Shown in pieces: positions 44,743-57,618 of a DNA stretch of 64,000 bases. This DNA is from an uncultured Bacillota bacterium (GTDB taxonomy: Bacteria; Bacillota; Clostridia; Peptostreptococcales; Anaerovoracaceae), in the NCBI GenBank assembly GCA_958448635.1, contig CAUDEQ010000002.1, positions 5,382-69,381 of the forward strand, in the 5' to 3' direction. The notes beneath the pieces were generated by a model. The model was not told the origin of the DNA. It worked only from the letters and a program-made list of their open reading frames with translations, and did not search any database. Made by a program: the position numbers and the translations under genes. Each line of letters opens with the position of its first letter. Position 1 is the stretch's first letter.

Positions 44743-45423
44743 GTGACAGCGATAATAATCAAAACTGCGGCGAGCATAGTGCTGGGGGTAATAGCCGGCT
44801 GCGGAGCAGTATACATTTTCAATAAAATGCCGGCAGCATGGCTTTGCGATTACGGTGAGAAGCCCTCTGAGGAGCTTTCCGATCCATATATCCAGAGAAT
44901 CAAAGGCTTTCCATGGAGGTGGGTGTATTCTGCCGGCTTTGCGTGCCTTCTCATCAGGCTGACCTTCTTTGACGTGCAGTTTGCTGCAGCAGCGCTGTTT
45001 GCATGCTGGGCTATGCTGATCATAGGCCTGGCAGACCTGAAGTATATGATAATCCCCGATCAGTTCGTTATAATGCTGTCGGTGACGGCAATTGGCTTCA
45101 TACCGTTTCACGGGAGCCTGTGGCAGCCTGTGTTGGGAGCAGCTATAGGAGGCGGCGTTATGATAATTGCCTCAATTCTGGGAGGAGCTGCATTCAAGCG
45201 TGAAGCTATGGGATTTGGAGATGTCAAGCTTTTCGCATCTCTGGGGCTTGCTCTTGGTGTAAAGGGCACGGTAATAGTGCTGATAGGTGCGTCTTTATGC
45301 AGCGGAGCGGTGGCTGCGCTGGGGCTTGCGACGAAGAAATTCGGAAAGAACGATGTAAAGCCTCTGGGCCCGTATATCTGCGGCTGGGGCGCATTTTACC
45401 TCTTCGTGATTTTTCCTCTTTAA
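44743..45423 (+). CDS. Type IV prepilin peptidase (A24 family)
   Basis: This 226-residue membrane aspartyl protease has the two catalytic aspartates in ADLKYMIIPD (about 97) and GFGDVKLFASLG (about 160) with about seven membrane helices. The N-terminal methylase region is short and lacks the paired CxxC of PilD/ComC, so it may only cut leader peptides. The start is GTG with GGAGGGG upstream. No pilin or competence genes are in the window, so its substrate is not shown. Confidence 0.88.
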   Translation: MTAIIIKTAASIVLGVIAGCGAVYIFNKMPAAWLCDYGEKPSEELSDPYIQRIKGFPWRWVYSAGFACLLIRLTFFDVQFAAAALFACWAMLIIGLADLKYMIIPDQFVIMLSVTAIGFIPFHGSLWQPVLGAAIGGGVMIIASILGGAAFKREAMGFGDVKLFASLGLALGVKGTVIVLIGASLCSGAVAALGLATKKFGKNDVKPLGPYICGWGAFYLFVIFPL

Positions 45424-45432
45424 GGATATAGG

Positions 45433-45630
45433 AAAAACAAGGCGATGTTGGCTGAAGCGGAGCGAGTCTTTCAAACAGCCAACAATATCTCCGGAATAGT
45501 GGTGTTCCGGAGGTAAAAACAAGGTGCTGTTGGCTGTAAATAAAGCAGAAGGTATTTTGGACAACAGAATTGGTAAAAAGTGATGGCTGAAACATGTTAC
45601 CATAGTCAGACAGCCAACAAAGGGCCCTTT
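45433..45630 (+). repeat. Duplicated hairpin block upstream of truA
   Basis: A 22-base unit at 45433-45454 recurs at 45515-45536 (20 of 22). Each ends in GTTGGCTG and is followed by an inverted CAGCCAAC (45476-45483 and 45611-45618), so each can form a stem. Between them is a perfect 8-bp hairpin CTCCGGAA/TTCCGGAG (45489-45512), and after them the palindrome AAAGGGCCCTTT (45619-45630). No reading frame of note fills 45424-45724. It resembles a small non-coding repeat or MITE-like remnant. Confidence 0.5.
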
Positions 45631-45684
45631 GACGGCAAATGTACATAAAAAAGTGCATAATTGACGATATACACGCAGCAACCA

Positions 45685-45713
45685 TTGAAAAATCATCGAG
45701 TTTAGGATATATT
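45685..45713 (+). promoter_or_regulatory. Promoter of the truA operon
   Basis: TTGAAA (45685-45690), a 17-nt spacer and TATATT (45708-45713). The expected transcript start (about 45719-45722) is within a few bases of the truA ATG at 45725. Confidence 0.55.
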
Positions 45714-45724
45714 GTATATGTGTT

Positions 45725-46558
45725 ATGGAAAAGAATGTTTTGCTGACAATAGCATATGACGGTTCGGGTTTTTCGGGCTGGCAGCGACAGCCTGACAAGC
45801 TGACGGTTCAGGGATATCTGGAAAAGACCATGTCGAGCCTTTTTAAAAGAGATATAATCCTCAATGGGACAAGCAGGACTGATGCGGGAGTTCACGCTCT
45901 GGGACAGTGTGCGTCGTTCACCATGAATGCGGGAATACCGGTTGACAGACTTCCAAGGGTAGTGAACAACGCACTGTGCGGAAAGGAAAAGGGCCCGTTT
46001 GCGATATCTCCCGTCAGGATAGTTTCCGCGGAGGAGAAGCCCGCCGGTTTTCACGCCAGGTTTGACTGTCGGGGAAAGAAATATATCTACAGCATATCCA
46101 ACACCGGGGATGTGGATATATTCAGGAGGAATTACACCTATCATGTGGACAGGCCATTGGATGTGGACAGCATGCGGAGGGCGGCTGAAGCTCTGAAGGG
46201 GACTCATGATTTCAAGTCCTTCGAAAGCTCCGGAGGCAATCCGAGGCAGACGACGGTCAGGACTGTATTTGACATAGAATTAAATGTGTGCGAGGATAGA
46301 ACGAAGAAACAGGACGATACGTTAAAAAAATCCGGGAGGGGAAAAGAGCTTGAGCTTTGCATCACCGGAGACGGCTTCCTTTACAATATGGTAAGGATAA
46401 TAACGGGAACGCTGGTGGATATAGGACTGGGGAAAATCCCATGCGATCATATGAAGAAAATAATCGAAGCAAAGGACAGGACTGCAGCGGGGCATACGGC
46501 TCCGCCTTACGGACTTTATCTTGCAGAAGTGTACTATGAAGATATCGAAAGGAGATAA
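45725..46558 (+). CDS. truA: tRNA pseudouridine(38-40) synthase
   Basis: This 277-residue TruA has [17 protein letters not shown] at the N-terminus and the catalytic Asp53 in [15 protein letters not shown] low-complexity charged insert lies near 190-210. The ATG has no RBS: the nearest AGGA is 17 nt away. With the promoter so close, the message may be leaderless. It begins a tight four-gene run. Confidence 0.94.
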   Translation: MEKNVLLTIAYDGSGFSGWQRQPDKLTVQGYLEKTMSSLFKRDIILNGTSRTDAGVHALGQCASFTMNAGIPVDRLPRVVNNALCGKEKGPFAISPVRIVSAEEKPAGFHARFDCRGKKYIYSISNTGDVDIFRRNYTYHVDRPLDVDSMRRAAEALKGTHDFKSFESSGGNPRQTTVRTVFDIELNVCEDRTKKQDDTLKKSGRGKELELCITGDGFLYNMVRIITGTLVDIGLGKIPCDHMKKIIEAKDRTAAGHTAPPYGLYLAEVYYEDIERR

Positions 46559-46560
46559 TC

Positions 46561-47016
46561 ATGGATAGAAGACCCAGCTGGGATGAATATTTTATGGATA
46601 TGGCAGCACTTACAGCCAGAAGATCCACATGCCTCAGAAGGCAGGTGGGGGCAGTTATAGTAAAGGATAGGCACATAGTTGCCACCGGCTATAACGGAGC
46701 GCCGAGAGGACTTGATCATTGCGGAGAAAGGGAAGGCGGCTGCCTCAGGCAGCAGCTGGGGATACCATCGGGAGAAAAGCACGAGCTGTGCAGGGCGCTG
46801 CATGCAGAGCAGAACGCCATAATCCAGGCTGCAACTCTGGGCCAGAGCATCGAGGGTGCGACCATATATATTACACATCAGCCGTGCGTGATATGTGCGA
46901 AGATGATAATAAACGCCGGTATAAGCAGGATAGTGGTAAAGGAAGGATATCCTGACGAGCTTTCCGTAGAGATACTTGGTGAAGCCGGACTGAAAATAGT
47001 GATGTTAGGAGAGTAA
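46561..47016 (+). CDS. comEB: dCMP deaminase family protein (ComEB-like)
   Basis: This 151-residue zinc deaminase has HAE (His81, Glu83) in [12 protein letters not shown] and PCVIC (Cys109, Cys112). The N-terminal [16 protein letters not shown] and [12 protein letters not shown] are typical of dCMP deaminases. It supplies dUMP for thymidylate synthesis. It starts 2 bases after truA, with AAAGGAG before the ATG. Confidence 0.93.
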   Translation: MDRRPSWDEYFMDMAALTARRSTCLRRQVGAVIVKDRHIVATGYNGAPRGLDHCGEREGGCLRQQLGIPSGEKHELCRALHAEQNAIIQAATLGQSIEGATIYITHQPCVICAKMIINAGISRIVVKEGYPDELSVEILGEAGLKIVMLGE

Positions 47017-47018
47017 TA

Positions 47019-48113
47019 GTGACTGCAACAAGCATATCTTTGTGGGGACCTTTTTTTGCGGCTCTGATCGTTGCTGCCATTGTAACGCCTCTGTCCATAA
47101 AGGCGGCGCCCAAGATAGGAGCCATGGATATCCCCAAGGATGAAAGACGAATGCATGACAAGGCCATGCCCCGATTCGGAGGAGTGGCGATATATGCCGG
47201 CATCATGGTGGCGCTGGCTATTTTTGCGTCCGATGAAAAGGGAATCATAAGTATCATGGTGGGATGCACTATGATATATATACTGGGGCTCATAGACGAT
47301 ATCAGGAATCTGTCTCCGATAGTGAAGCTGCTGGGACAGGTGGCCTGTGCTGTTTTATTGTATGTTCAGGATATACGTATAGAGTTCATCACCAACTATT
47401 TCGGTGAGGGAAGCATGGTATTCGGTGATATAGCCTGCTTCATAATCACCGTGCTGTGGGTGGTGGCGATAACCAATGCCGTAAATCTCATAGACGGGCT
47501 GGACGGACTGGCTTCGGGGATAGCGGCCATTTCCGCCCTCTGCATCGGGTATGTGGCATATATACATGGAAGATATATCACGACCTTGGCGATGATGGCC
47601 ATTGCAGGCGCATCGCTGGGCTTTCTGCCATACAACTTCCATCCGGCGAAGACCTTTATGGGTGACGGAGGATCTCAGCTTCTGGGCTTTTCCATCGCAG
47701 CCTTTTCTATAATGGGTACGGTAAAGAGCACTACGGTAGTTGTGGTGATAATACCGGCTCTCGTTCTGGGACTGCCTATCTTCGATACGCTGATGGCCAT
47801 AATCAGGAGAACTTTGAGACATCAGTCCTTCGCCACTGCGGATAAGGAGCATCTGCACCACAGGATAATGAAGGCGGGATACGGACAGAGGAGAGCTGTG
47901 ATGATCATGTACTGCATAAGCGGTATAATGGGCGTAGTGGCCGTTCTCTACAGCCGAGGCTTCGTGGTGGAATATCTGGGACTGCTGGCTGTGGCCGCTA
48001 TGCTGATATATGTGCTGCTGACTGATACCAGCAACAGGAACGTCAGCGCCAGGGGCAGCAAGATACCCAGCGAGAAAAAGGAACTGAAGGAGAAAAAGAC
48101 AAGCAAGCCATGA
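47019..48113 (+). CDS. tagO: Undecaprenyl-phosphate N-acetylhexosamine-1-phosphate transferase (WecA/TagO family)
   Basis: This 364-residue membrane protein of the MraY/WecA family has about eleven helices and the cytoplasmic signature loops: GLIDDIRNL, NLIDGLDGLASG, AKTFMGDGGSQLLG and EHLHHRIM. It starts cell-surface glycan synthesis by loading a sugar-1-phosphate on undecaprenyl phosphate. MraY itself is less likely given the HLHHR motif and the context. The start is GTG with TTAGGAGAG upstream. It overlaps the next gene by 4 bases. Confidence 0.9.
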   Translation: MTATSISLWGPFFAALIVAAIVTPLSIKAAPKIGAMDIPKDERRMHDKAMPRFGGVAIYAGIMVALAIFASDEKGIISIMVGCTMIYILGLIDDIRNLSPIVKLLGQVACAVLLYVQDIRIEFITNYFGEGSMVFGDIACFIITVLWVVAITNAVNLIDGLDGLASGIAAISALCIGYVAYIHGRYITTLAMMAIAGASLGFLPYNFHPAKTFMGDGGSQLLGFSIAAFSIMGTVKSTTVVVVIIPALVLGLPIFDTLMAIIRRTLRHQSFATADKEHLHHRIMKAGYGQRRAVMIMYCISGIMGVVAVLYSRGFVVEYLGLLAVAAMLIYVLLTDTSNRNVSARGSKIPSEKKELKEKKTSKP

Positions 48114-49486
48114 CATATAATGAAAATCTAAACACTATCGACAACAGAAATCTGCTGAAAATGATGGGTAGGGTAGCTCTTCCCATTGCGGCTCAAAGCC
48201 TTATAGGCTCCAGTCTGAGCCTTATAGACAACTTAATGGTGGGAAGTTTGGGAGAGCTGGAGCTCAATGCGGTAGGCGTATCGGTGCAGCTGTTCTTCAT
48301 AAACTGGATGCTGCTGTTTGGATTTACCAGCGGGGCTGCCACATTCATATCGCAGTTTTACGGAGTAAACGACATAAAGAATATAAAGAAGACCACAGGC
48401 TTTGCCTTGACTGTAGCAGCAGGCATAGGTCTGATGTTTTTTGTTGTGGCCATGGTGCTGCCGGAATACGTGCTGAGGTTATTCACCAGATTTCCGGATG
48501 TCATAGAGCTGGGAGTCGTATACATAAGAAACGGAGCGCCATGCTTCCTGTTTCTGGCCATAACCCAGCCCTTTACAGTGGCATTGAGGGCGACTCAGCA
48601 GACGAGGCTGCCTCTCTACGCCAGCGTTACAGCTCTGGCAACCAACACCTTCCTCAACTATGTGCTGATATTCGGCAAATTCGGAGCGCCTGCGCTGGGA
48701 GTACAAGGCGCTGCCCTGGCCACATCCATAGCAAGATTCATAGAGATGTCCATAATACTCTACATAGTTTTTGTAAGAAAGAACATAGTTGCCGGAAGCA
48801 TTTCGGAGTATTTCAGCTATGGCAGGGATCTGGCTGCAAGGGTCATAAGAAATTCGTTGCCGACGACGATCAACGAAACGATGTGGGGTATCGGTACATC
48901 GTTATATGTTGCCGCCTTTGCAAGGATAAGCATAACCGCAGGGGCAGCCATACAGGCATGTAATACCATAAACAACATGTTTTCGCTGGCCGCCTTCAGC
49001 GTGGGAGATGCAGTCCTGATCCTGGTGGGACAGAAGCTGGGTGAGGGAAAGAAGGAGCTGGCATATGAAATGTCGAAGAAAATGACCATGGCGGGACTGC
49101 TCATAGGTGTGGTCATGGGTATAGGAGTCATCGCCGCAGGCGAGCCGCTGCTGTCCCTTTTTGAATTCACCGAAGAGGGAGCAGATATGGCCGGCAAGAT
49201 ACTCATAATATACGGAGCGACCATGTGGCTGGCGCTTTACAACGGGATACATGTGACAGGAACTCTGCGATGCGGAGGCGATACAAGATTTGCCATGTTC
49301 ACCGAGGTGGGCACCGTATGGATAATAGGTGTTCCCATGGCGTTTATAACATCTTTGTACCTGGGATGGCCTATATATTTCGCACTTCTTGCCGTAAAAT
49401 CAGAGGAGCTGGTAAAGGGATTGATCCTCACCAGACGATATTTCAGCAAAAAATGGTTGAAAAATGTGATACACGACATAAAATAA
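48110..49486 (+). CDS. MATE-family multidrug/cation antiporter
   Basis: This 458-residue membrane protein has twelve predicted helices in two repeats, with the N-terminal family pattern VALPIAAQSLIGSSLSLIDN and VGSLGELELNAVG. It exports drugs or metabolites in exchange for Na+ or H+; the substrate is unknown. The start overlaps the preceding stop (ATGA), so it depends on the upstream message. Confidence 0.9.
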   Translation: MTYNENLNTIDNRNLLKMMGRVALPIAAQSLIGSSLSLIDNLMVGSLGELELNAVGVSVQLFFINWMLLFGFTSGAATFISQFYGVNDIKNIKKTTGFALTVAAGIGLMFFVVAMVLPEYVLRLFTRFPDVIELGVVYIRNGAPCFLFLAITQPFTVALRATQQTRLPLYASVTALATNTFLNYVLIFGKFGAPALGVQGAALATSIARFIEMSIILYIVFVRKNIVAGSISEYFSYGRDLAARVIRNSLPTTINETMWGIGTSLYVAAFARISITAGAAIQACNTINNMFSLAAFSVGDAVLILVGQKLGEGKKELAYEMSKKMTMAGLLIGVVMGIGVIAAGEPLLSLFEFTEEGADMAGKILIIYGATMWLALYNGIHVTGTLRCGGDTRFAMFTEVGTVWIIGVPMAFITSLYLGWPIYFALLAVKSEELVKGLILTRRYFSKKWLKNVIHDIK

Positions 49487-49544
49487 TACAATGCTATAAT
49501 TTATATATATAGTTTAATGAAAAACTAAATTTTCATAAAATTGT

Positions 49545-49573
49545 TTCACAATTACAGCAAATAGGTGTATAAT
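49545..49573 (+). promoter_or_regulatory. Promoter of the atp operon
   Basis: TTCACA (49545-49550), a 17-nt spacer and TATAAT (49568-49573). The start near 49580 leaves a leader of about 24 nt. A TGAAAA/TTTTCA inverted repeat (about 49518-49535) lies just upstream. Confidence 0.65.
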
Positions 49574-49603
49574 CTGAACTGAAGGCGAAAGGGGACGTGT
49601 AAT

Positions 49604-49924
49604 ATGACTTATGTTATAGGGGCAGCAGCAGGGCTTGTTTTAGGCGTGATAATCGGTGCCCTGAAGAATCGTTTTATATGGGGAGATTACCTGCGCAGGG
49701 AGGACACCTCCGGCGAAGCCGGCGCTCTTTACGGGAGAATGCTGGCCAGCAATATCACAAACCTTGTTACGCTTATCATCGTTTTCTTTTTAAGAGATAT
49801 CGTTCCTTTTGACGGCATAGCGTTTCTCATAGGGACGGCGGTGGCTCTGACAATCATGAGTAGGGCGCTGTCGCTGAAGCAAAGGAAGGATAAAGACCAG
49901 CGAAGGGAGGTAAGGATGCAATGA
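49604..49924 (+). CDS. Small membrane protein, AtpI-like position
   Basis: This 106-residue protein has an N-terminal Gly-rich helix and two central helices (about 50-85) and a basic C-terminus. It sits where atpI is found in F-type operons, and the pattern (glycine-rich first helix) fits an AtpI/Mg-transport-like role in c-ring assembly. The sequence is too divergent for a firm call. It overlaps atpB by 4 bases and has AAGGGGAC upstream. Confidence 0.55.
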   Translation: MTYVIGAAAGLVLGVIIGALKNRFIWGDYLRREDTSGEAGALYGRMLASNITNLVTLIIVFFLRDIVPFDGIAFLIGTAVALTIMSRALSLKQRKDKDQRREVRMQ

Positions 49925-50589
49925 TGGATGCATTAAGCTCTATGGGAATAACAAGCGGAATGATCACCAGCCTCGGCATCACCGTATTGCTGGCGGGGAT
50001 TTCCATTTATGCAGGCAGACGTCTGCAGACCATACCGGGCGGATTGCAGAATTTTATAGAATGGGCAGTGGGCGGACTCAACAAGTTTTTCACCGATATA
50101 ATGGGCGAAAAGGCATGTAAAAAATATTTTCCGCTGATAGCAACATTGTTCATTTACATCCTTTTCTGTAACTATTCGGGACTGCTTCCCGGCTCGGGGC
50201 ACATGCCGTGGCTGAATGCGCCGACAGGTTCGATAAACTGCACCATGGCAATGGCGGTTATCGTATTCGTAATGATGTTCTATGTGGGGATCAAGGAGAA
50301 TAAGGGTCTTGGATATTTCAAGCATTATTTCAAGCCTTTTGCATTTCTGTTCCCGCTGATGATACTGGAGGATCTGGTCAAGCCTGTATCGCTGACCTTG
50401 CGACTTTACGGCAACATATTTGGAGAGCATACTGTAATACAGTCGTTCTTCGATCTGGTACCTATCGGCCTGCCGGTGATAATGCAGGCTCTCAGCGTAC
50501 TGATGGGATTGATACAGGCACTGGTATTCTCGCTTCTGGCGGCCATATACATCAAGGAGGCCATGCCGGAGGAAGAGGAGCATTTATAA
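49921..50589 (+). CDS. atpB: ATP synthase F0 subunit a
   Basis: This 222-residue membrane subunit forms the ion half-channels. The essential Arg is in TLRLYGNIFGEH (about 161), and ALVFSLLAAIYIKEA is the last helix. ATG 49924 is an alternative start. The RBS region is GGGAGG plus AAGG. Confidence 0.95.
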   Translation: MMDALSSMGITSGMITSLGITVLLAGISIYAGRRLQTIPGGLQNFIEWAVGGLNKFFTDIMGEKACKKYFPLIATLFIYILFCNYSGLLPGSGHMPWLNAPTGSINCTMAMAVIVFVMMFYVGIKENKGLGYFKHYFKPFAFLFPLMILEDLVKPVSLTLRLYGNIFGEHTVIQSFFDLVPIGLPVIMQALSVLMGLIQALVFSLLAAIYIKEAMPEEEEHL

Positions 50590-50859
<270 letters not shown>

Positions 50860-50912
50860 CAGGGGACGGTGCGTCGCAGTACGCATAACTTCAATGGAAG
50901 GAAGGCTGAATT

Positions 50913-51406
50913 ATGGTAGAAGCATTAGGAATGAGTTTAACTGAATTCATATTTTACCTGATCAATTTTCTTATTCTGGTGGGCATACTGGGGAAGTTCC
51001 TCTATAAACCGTTTCTTGAGTTTATGGAAAACAGAAGGCAGTCCATACAGGACGCTCTGGACAATGCGGAGCTGACCAACAGGAGAGCCGATGAAAAGAT
51101 GGAAAATTACAATAAGCGCATTGCCAGGGCTGAAGAGGAAGGTCGAGAGATCATTAGGGAAGCCAAGCAGAGGGCAGACGCCCAGGCTGCCGAGATAATC
51201 GAAGAGGCAAACCGCAAGGCCAATGAGATGATGGTCAGGGCTGAGCAGAATATAGAGCGTGAGAAGGAAAAGGCCACGGAAGAAATGCGTCAGGAAATCG
51301 CAGCATTGGCAGTCCTTGTCGCTGAGAAAATCGTTGAGCGAGAAATCCAGCGTATAGGACAGGAGGCCATCGTTGACGAAGTGATCAAACAGGCGAGGAG
51401 TACGGG

Positions 51407-51419
<13 letters not shown>
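50913..51419 (+). CDS. atpF: ATP synthase F0 subunit b
   Basis: This 168-residue peripheral stalk protein has one N-terminal membrane helix (about 11-28) and a long charged coiled coil (about 40-140). It overlaps atpH by 13 bases. Confidence 0.95.
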
Positions 51420-53481
<2,062 letters not shown>

Positions 53482-53511
53482 TTTTTATAACGCAGGAAAG
53501 GAGGTGTGAGT

Positions 53512-54381
53512 ATGGCAGCTGAAAGCATGCAGGACATAAAGCGCCGTATAAAAAGCGTCACCAGCACAGAGCATATTACCAACGCCATGAAGCTGGTATC
53601 TGCCGGAAAGCTGAGAAAAGCAAAAGCGATATTCGAGAAAACCAATGAAAACTCACACTACATTACCCATACCATAGCTGAAATCTTCAACAGCAGTCCC
53701 GACGATATACCCGGTGAATATCTGGCGGGAAACAGGGAAATAAAAACCACATGCTACATCGTTGTCACCAGCAGCAGAGGTCTCTGCGGGGGCTTCAACA
53801 GCAATATACTCAAGGAGGCTCAGAGAGACATAGACGATGACTGGGAGGACCCTGTTATCCTGGCCATAGGGAGCAAGGGAAAGGAGTATTTCGAGAAGAG
53901 AGGATATAACGTCTATGATGATTACTTAGCTCCTCCGGAGAATATTTCCTTCCTGGAGTCAAGGGAGATGAGCCTGCCTATAATAGACATGTATAACAAG
54001 GGCGTGATAGATGAAGTGGTGCTGATATATACATCCTTCATAAGCTCCATGGAGCAGGAAGTGAAAAACGTCACATTGCTGCCCTTTGAGCTGGAGCATG
54101 ACCCTGAGATCATCAAGAACACCAAGCAGGTGGAGTACGAGCCTTCCGTGGAAGCCGTATTCAACTACCTTGTGCCGAAATACGTTGAAATGATGATATA
54201 CAGCGCAGTGGTGGAATCAGCGACATGCGAGCATGCGGCCAGAAGAATGGCCATGGAAAATGCCACGGACAATGCCAGGGAAATGCTGGATAAGCTTTCC
54301 CTGAACTATAACAGAGCCCGTCAGGCAGCAATAACAGATGAAATAATAGAAATCGTTGCCGGATCAGAGGCACAAAAATAG
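53512..54381 (+). CDS. atpG: ATP synthase F1 subunit gamma
   Basis: This 289-residue central shaft has DIKRRIKSVTSTEHITNAMK at the N-terminus, SRGLCGGFNSN in the middle and MENATDNAREMLDKL near the end. I use the ATG at 53512, which has AGGAGG 7 nt upstream; a GTG at 53506 is too close. Confidence 0.95.
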   Translation: MAAESMQDIKRRIKSVTSTEHITNAMKLVSAGKLRKAKAIFEKTNENSHYITHTIAEIFNSSPDDIPGEYLAGNREIKTTCYIVVTSSRGLCGGFNSNILKEAQRDIDDDWEDPVILAIGSKGKEYFEKRGYNVYDDYLAPPENISFLESREMSLPIIDMYNKGVIDEVVLIYTSFISSMEQEVKNVTLLPFELEHDPEIIKNTKQVEYEPSVEAVFNYLVPKYVEMMIYSAVVESATCEHAARRMAMENATDNAREMLDKLSLNYNRARQAAITDEIIEIVAGSEAQK

Positions 54382-55788
<1,407 letters not shown>

Positions 55789-55800
55789 CAGGAGAGTATT

Positions 55801-56238
55801 ATGGCTAACAGTGTAAAATTAGAAATAATAACTCCATCCAAGATGTTTTACCGCGGCTTTGTGGAGCTGGTCATCGCCACTACGCTGGAGGGTGATGAGG
55901 GCTTCATGTACGGTCATTCATGGGCGTGCAAGCTGTTGGATATAGGAGAGCTGTGGATCCAGGAGGAGGGTGCGGACAAGGATGATTTTCGTGTCGCAGC
56001 CATATCGGGAGGCTTCATAGATGTAAAGGACAGTATCATCATCTATACGGACGCTGCCGAATGGGCCGAGGATATAGATATGGACAGAGTTCTCAGCGAA
56101 AAGGCCAAGGCGGAGGACTGGCTGGTAAAGCATGTGGATGACGGAGATCCTAACGACGTCATAAAGGCAAAGATCGCCATAACCAAGGCGGCAACCAGAA
56201 GTCATGTGGCGGGAGGAAGCCACAGGCACGGGCATTGA
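55801..56238 (+). CDS. atpC: ATP synthase F1 subunit epsilon
   Basis: This 145-residue subunit has the beta-sandwich block EGFMYGHSWACKLLDIG and a C-terminal helical hairpin. The tail HVAGGSHRHGH is histidine-rich, which is unusual. It ends the canonical atp set; two further same-strand genes follow closely. Confidence 0.92.
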   Translation: MANSVKLEIITPSKMFYRGFVELVIATTLEGDEGFMYGHSWACKLLDIGELWIQEEGADKDDFRVAAISGGFIDVKDSIIIYTDAAEWAEDIDMDRVLSEKAKAEDWLVKHVDDGDPNDVIKAKIAITKAATRSHVAGGSHRHGH

Positions 56239-56276
56239 TGCCTGCGCAATGTGCAGTAAAGGATAAGGAGCTTATA

Positions 56277-56528
56277 GTGGGAAGTGAGACGAGAACAGCA
56301 TTGATAGGGATAATCGTAGAAAACGAGGCATCGGTCGAAAGGCTGAATGCCTTGCTTCATGATTACAGACATTATATAATAGGGCGAATGGGCGTGCCAC
56401 ATCCGAAAAAGGAGATGTCCATAATAAGCATTGCCCTTGAAGCGCAGCAGGATGTGATAAGTGCGCTTTCAGGCAAGCTGGGTGCTCTGGACGGAGTGAG
56501 CACCAAAACCATCTATTCGAAGAGCTGA
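56277..56528 (+). CDS. TM1266-type iron-only hydrogenase system regulator
   Basis: This 83-residue protein fits the small family of putative [FeFe]-hydrogenase regulators named after TM1266: RTALIGIIVEN, then LHDYRHYIIGRMGVPH and VISALSGKLGALDGVSTKT. The fold is ACT/NikR-like, so a small-molecule or metal sensor is plausible. I use GTG at 56277 (AAGGAG 6 nt upstream), which gives the usual family N-terminus; an upstream ATG at 56238 has no RBS. It lies 38 bases after atpC, well away from both hydrogenases. Confidence 0.82.
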   Translation: MGSETRTALIGIIVENEASVERLNALLHDYRHYIIGRMGVPHPKKEMSIISIALEAQQDVISALSGKLGALDGVSTKTIYSKS

Positions 56529-56564
56529 TAACACCAGATCAAACAGGAATGGAGAATTCATACT

Positions 56565-57512
56565 ATGGCGACAATGGATATAATTACTGCGCTGGCAAAG
56601 ATATTCATAATAATGCTGCCGGGATACATATTGAAAAAGACAGGAGTGCTCAGCAAGCAGCATGTCGAGGGAATGTCCTCGCTCATAACGAATGTGACGT
56701 TCCCATGCATGATAATAGTTTCCATGCAGATGGAATTCTCCATGGAGATACTGAACAACTGCAAAAATGCCATCATCGTCTTTTCCTGCATCATTGCGGT
56801 GACGATGGTACTGGCAAGGGTGGTCAGTAAGCGTGCGAAGCTGCCCAGGACTCAGTCCGGGATATTCGCATTCATGCTGATGTTCGGAAATACAGGCTTC
56901 ATCGGGTTTCCTGTATTAAGCGGTCTCTTCGGACAGGAGGCTGTGCTTTACGGAGCATTGTGCGATGCGGTCTACAACATTTTCATGTTTACCATAGGCA
57001 TAGCCCTTATCAAGCCGGGAGATGAAAGGCGTGACAGGCGGGAGGTCATAAGGCAGACTGTCAGGGAAAGTCTGAATCCGTGCTTTTTCGGGCTTATTAT
57101 AGGTCTGGTGCTTTTCATCGGGCAGATATCTCTGCCTGAAATAATAGGAGGGCCTATGGAATCCATAGGAAATATCACCAGCCCTCTGGCCATGATAGTC
57201 ATCGGAGCGCATTTGGCTGAAATAAACTTCGGGGAGCTGTTCAGAGCGAAGCATGCATATGTGGTATGTCTGCTGAAGCTGATAGTTACTCCGCTGATAG
57301 GGCTTGTCTTCGTAAAGCTGATAATCGGTACTGGAAGTCTGCTGGCGTCGGCTATAATAATAGAAGCGGCAATGCCTGTGGCCATGTGTTCAGTAATCTT
57401 CTCCGAGCAGTACAAGGCAGATGTGAACTTCGCCGTAAAAGGCGTAATGCTTACCACGGTAATGTGTATCGTTACCATACCGGTGTTTGCAATACTGCTG
57501 CAATATATATAA
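56565..57512 (+). CDS. AEC-family transporter (auxin efflux carrier type)
   Basis: This 315-residue membrane protein has ten predicted helices in two sets of five. GNTGFIGFPVLSGLFG and a C-terminal EAAMPVAMCSVIFSEQY, with their helix-breaking Pro, are family marks. It probably carries malate, malonate or a similar organic acid; which one is unknown. It lies 36 bases after the regulator gene and ends at a terminator. Confidence 0.9.
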   Translation: MATMDIITALAKIFIIMLPGYILKKTGVLSKQHVEGMSSLITNVTFPCMIIVSMQMEFSMEILNNCKNAIIVFSCIIAVTMVLARVVSKRAKLPRTQSGIFAFMLMFGNTGFIGFPVLSGLFGQEAVLYGALCDAVYNIFMFTIGIALIKPGDERRDRREVIRQTVRESLNPCFFGLIIGLVLFIGQISLPEIIGGPMESIGNITSPLAMIVIGAHLAEINFGELFRAKHAYVVCLLKLIVTPLIGLVFVKLIIGTGSLLASAIIIEAAMPVAMCSVIFSEQYKADVNFAVKGVMLTTVMCIVTIPVFAILLQYI

Positions 57513-57549
57513 GCTAATCTGAAAAGGAAATATAGAAATTGAAAAAAAC

Positions 57550-57584
57550 AGGGTCTATAATCGAGCTGTACGTTTATAGACCCT
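57550..57584. terminator. Bidirectional terminator between the AEC gene and the ABC transporter operon
   Basis: AGGGTCTATAA (57550-57560) pairs perfectly with TTATAGACCCT (57574-57584). T-rich sequence follows on the plus strand and TGTTTTTTTC on the minus strand, so it can end both convergent transcripts. Confidence 0.9.
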
Positions 57585-57618
57585 ATTTGTATTTTCTGTT
57601 TAATATGTCTGTTGAAAA

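Noticed and set aside
45489..45512. CTCCGGAA/TTCCGGAG hairpin as the terminator of the prepilin peptidase gene
   Set aside because: It is followed by GTAAAAAC, not by a U-tract, so it is not an intrinsic terminator on the plus strand.
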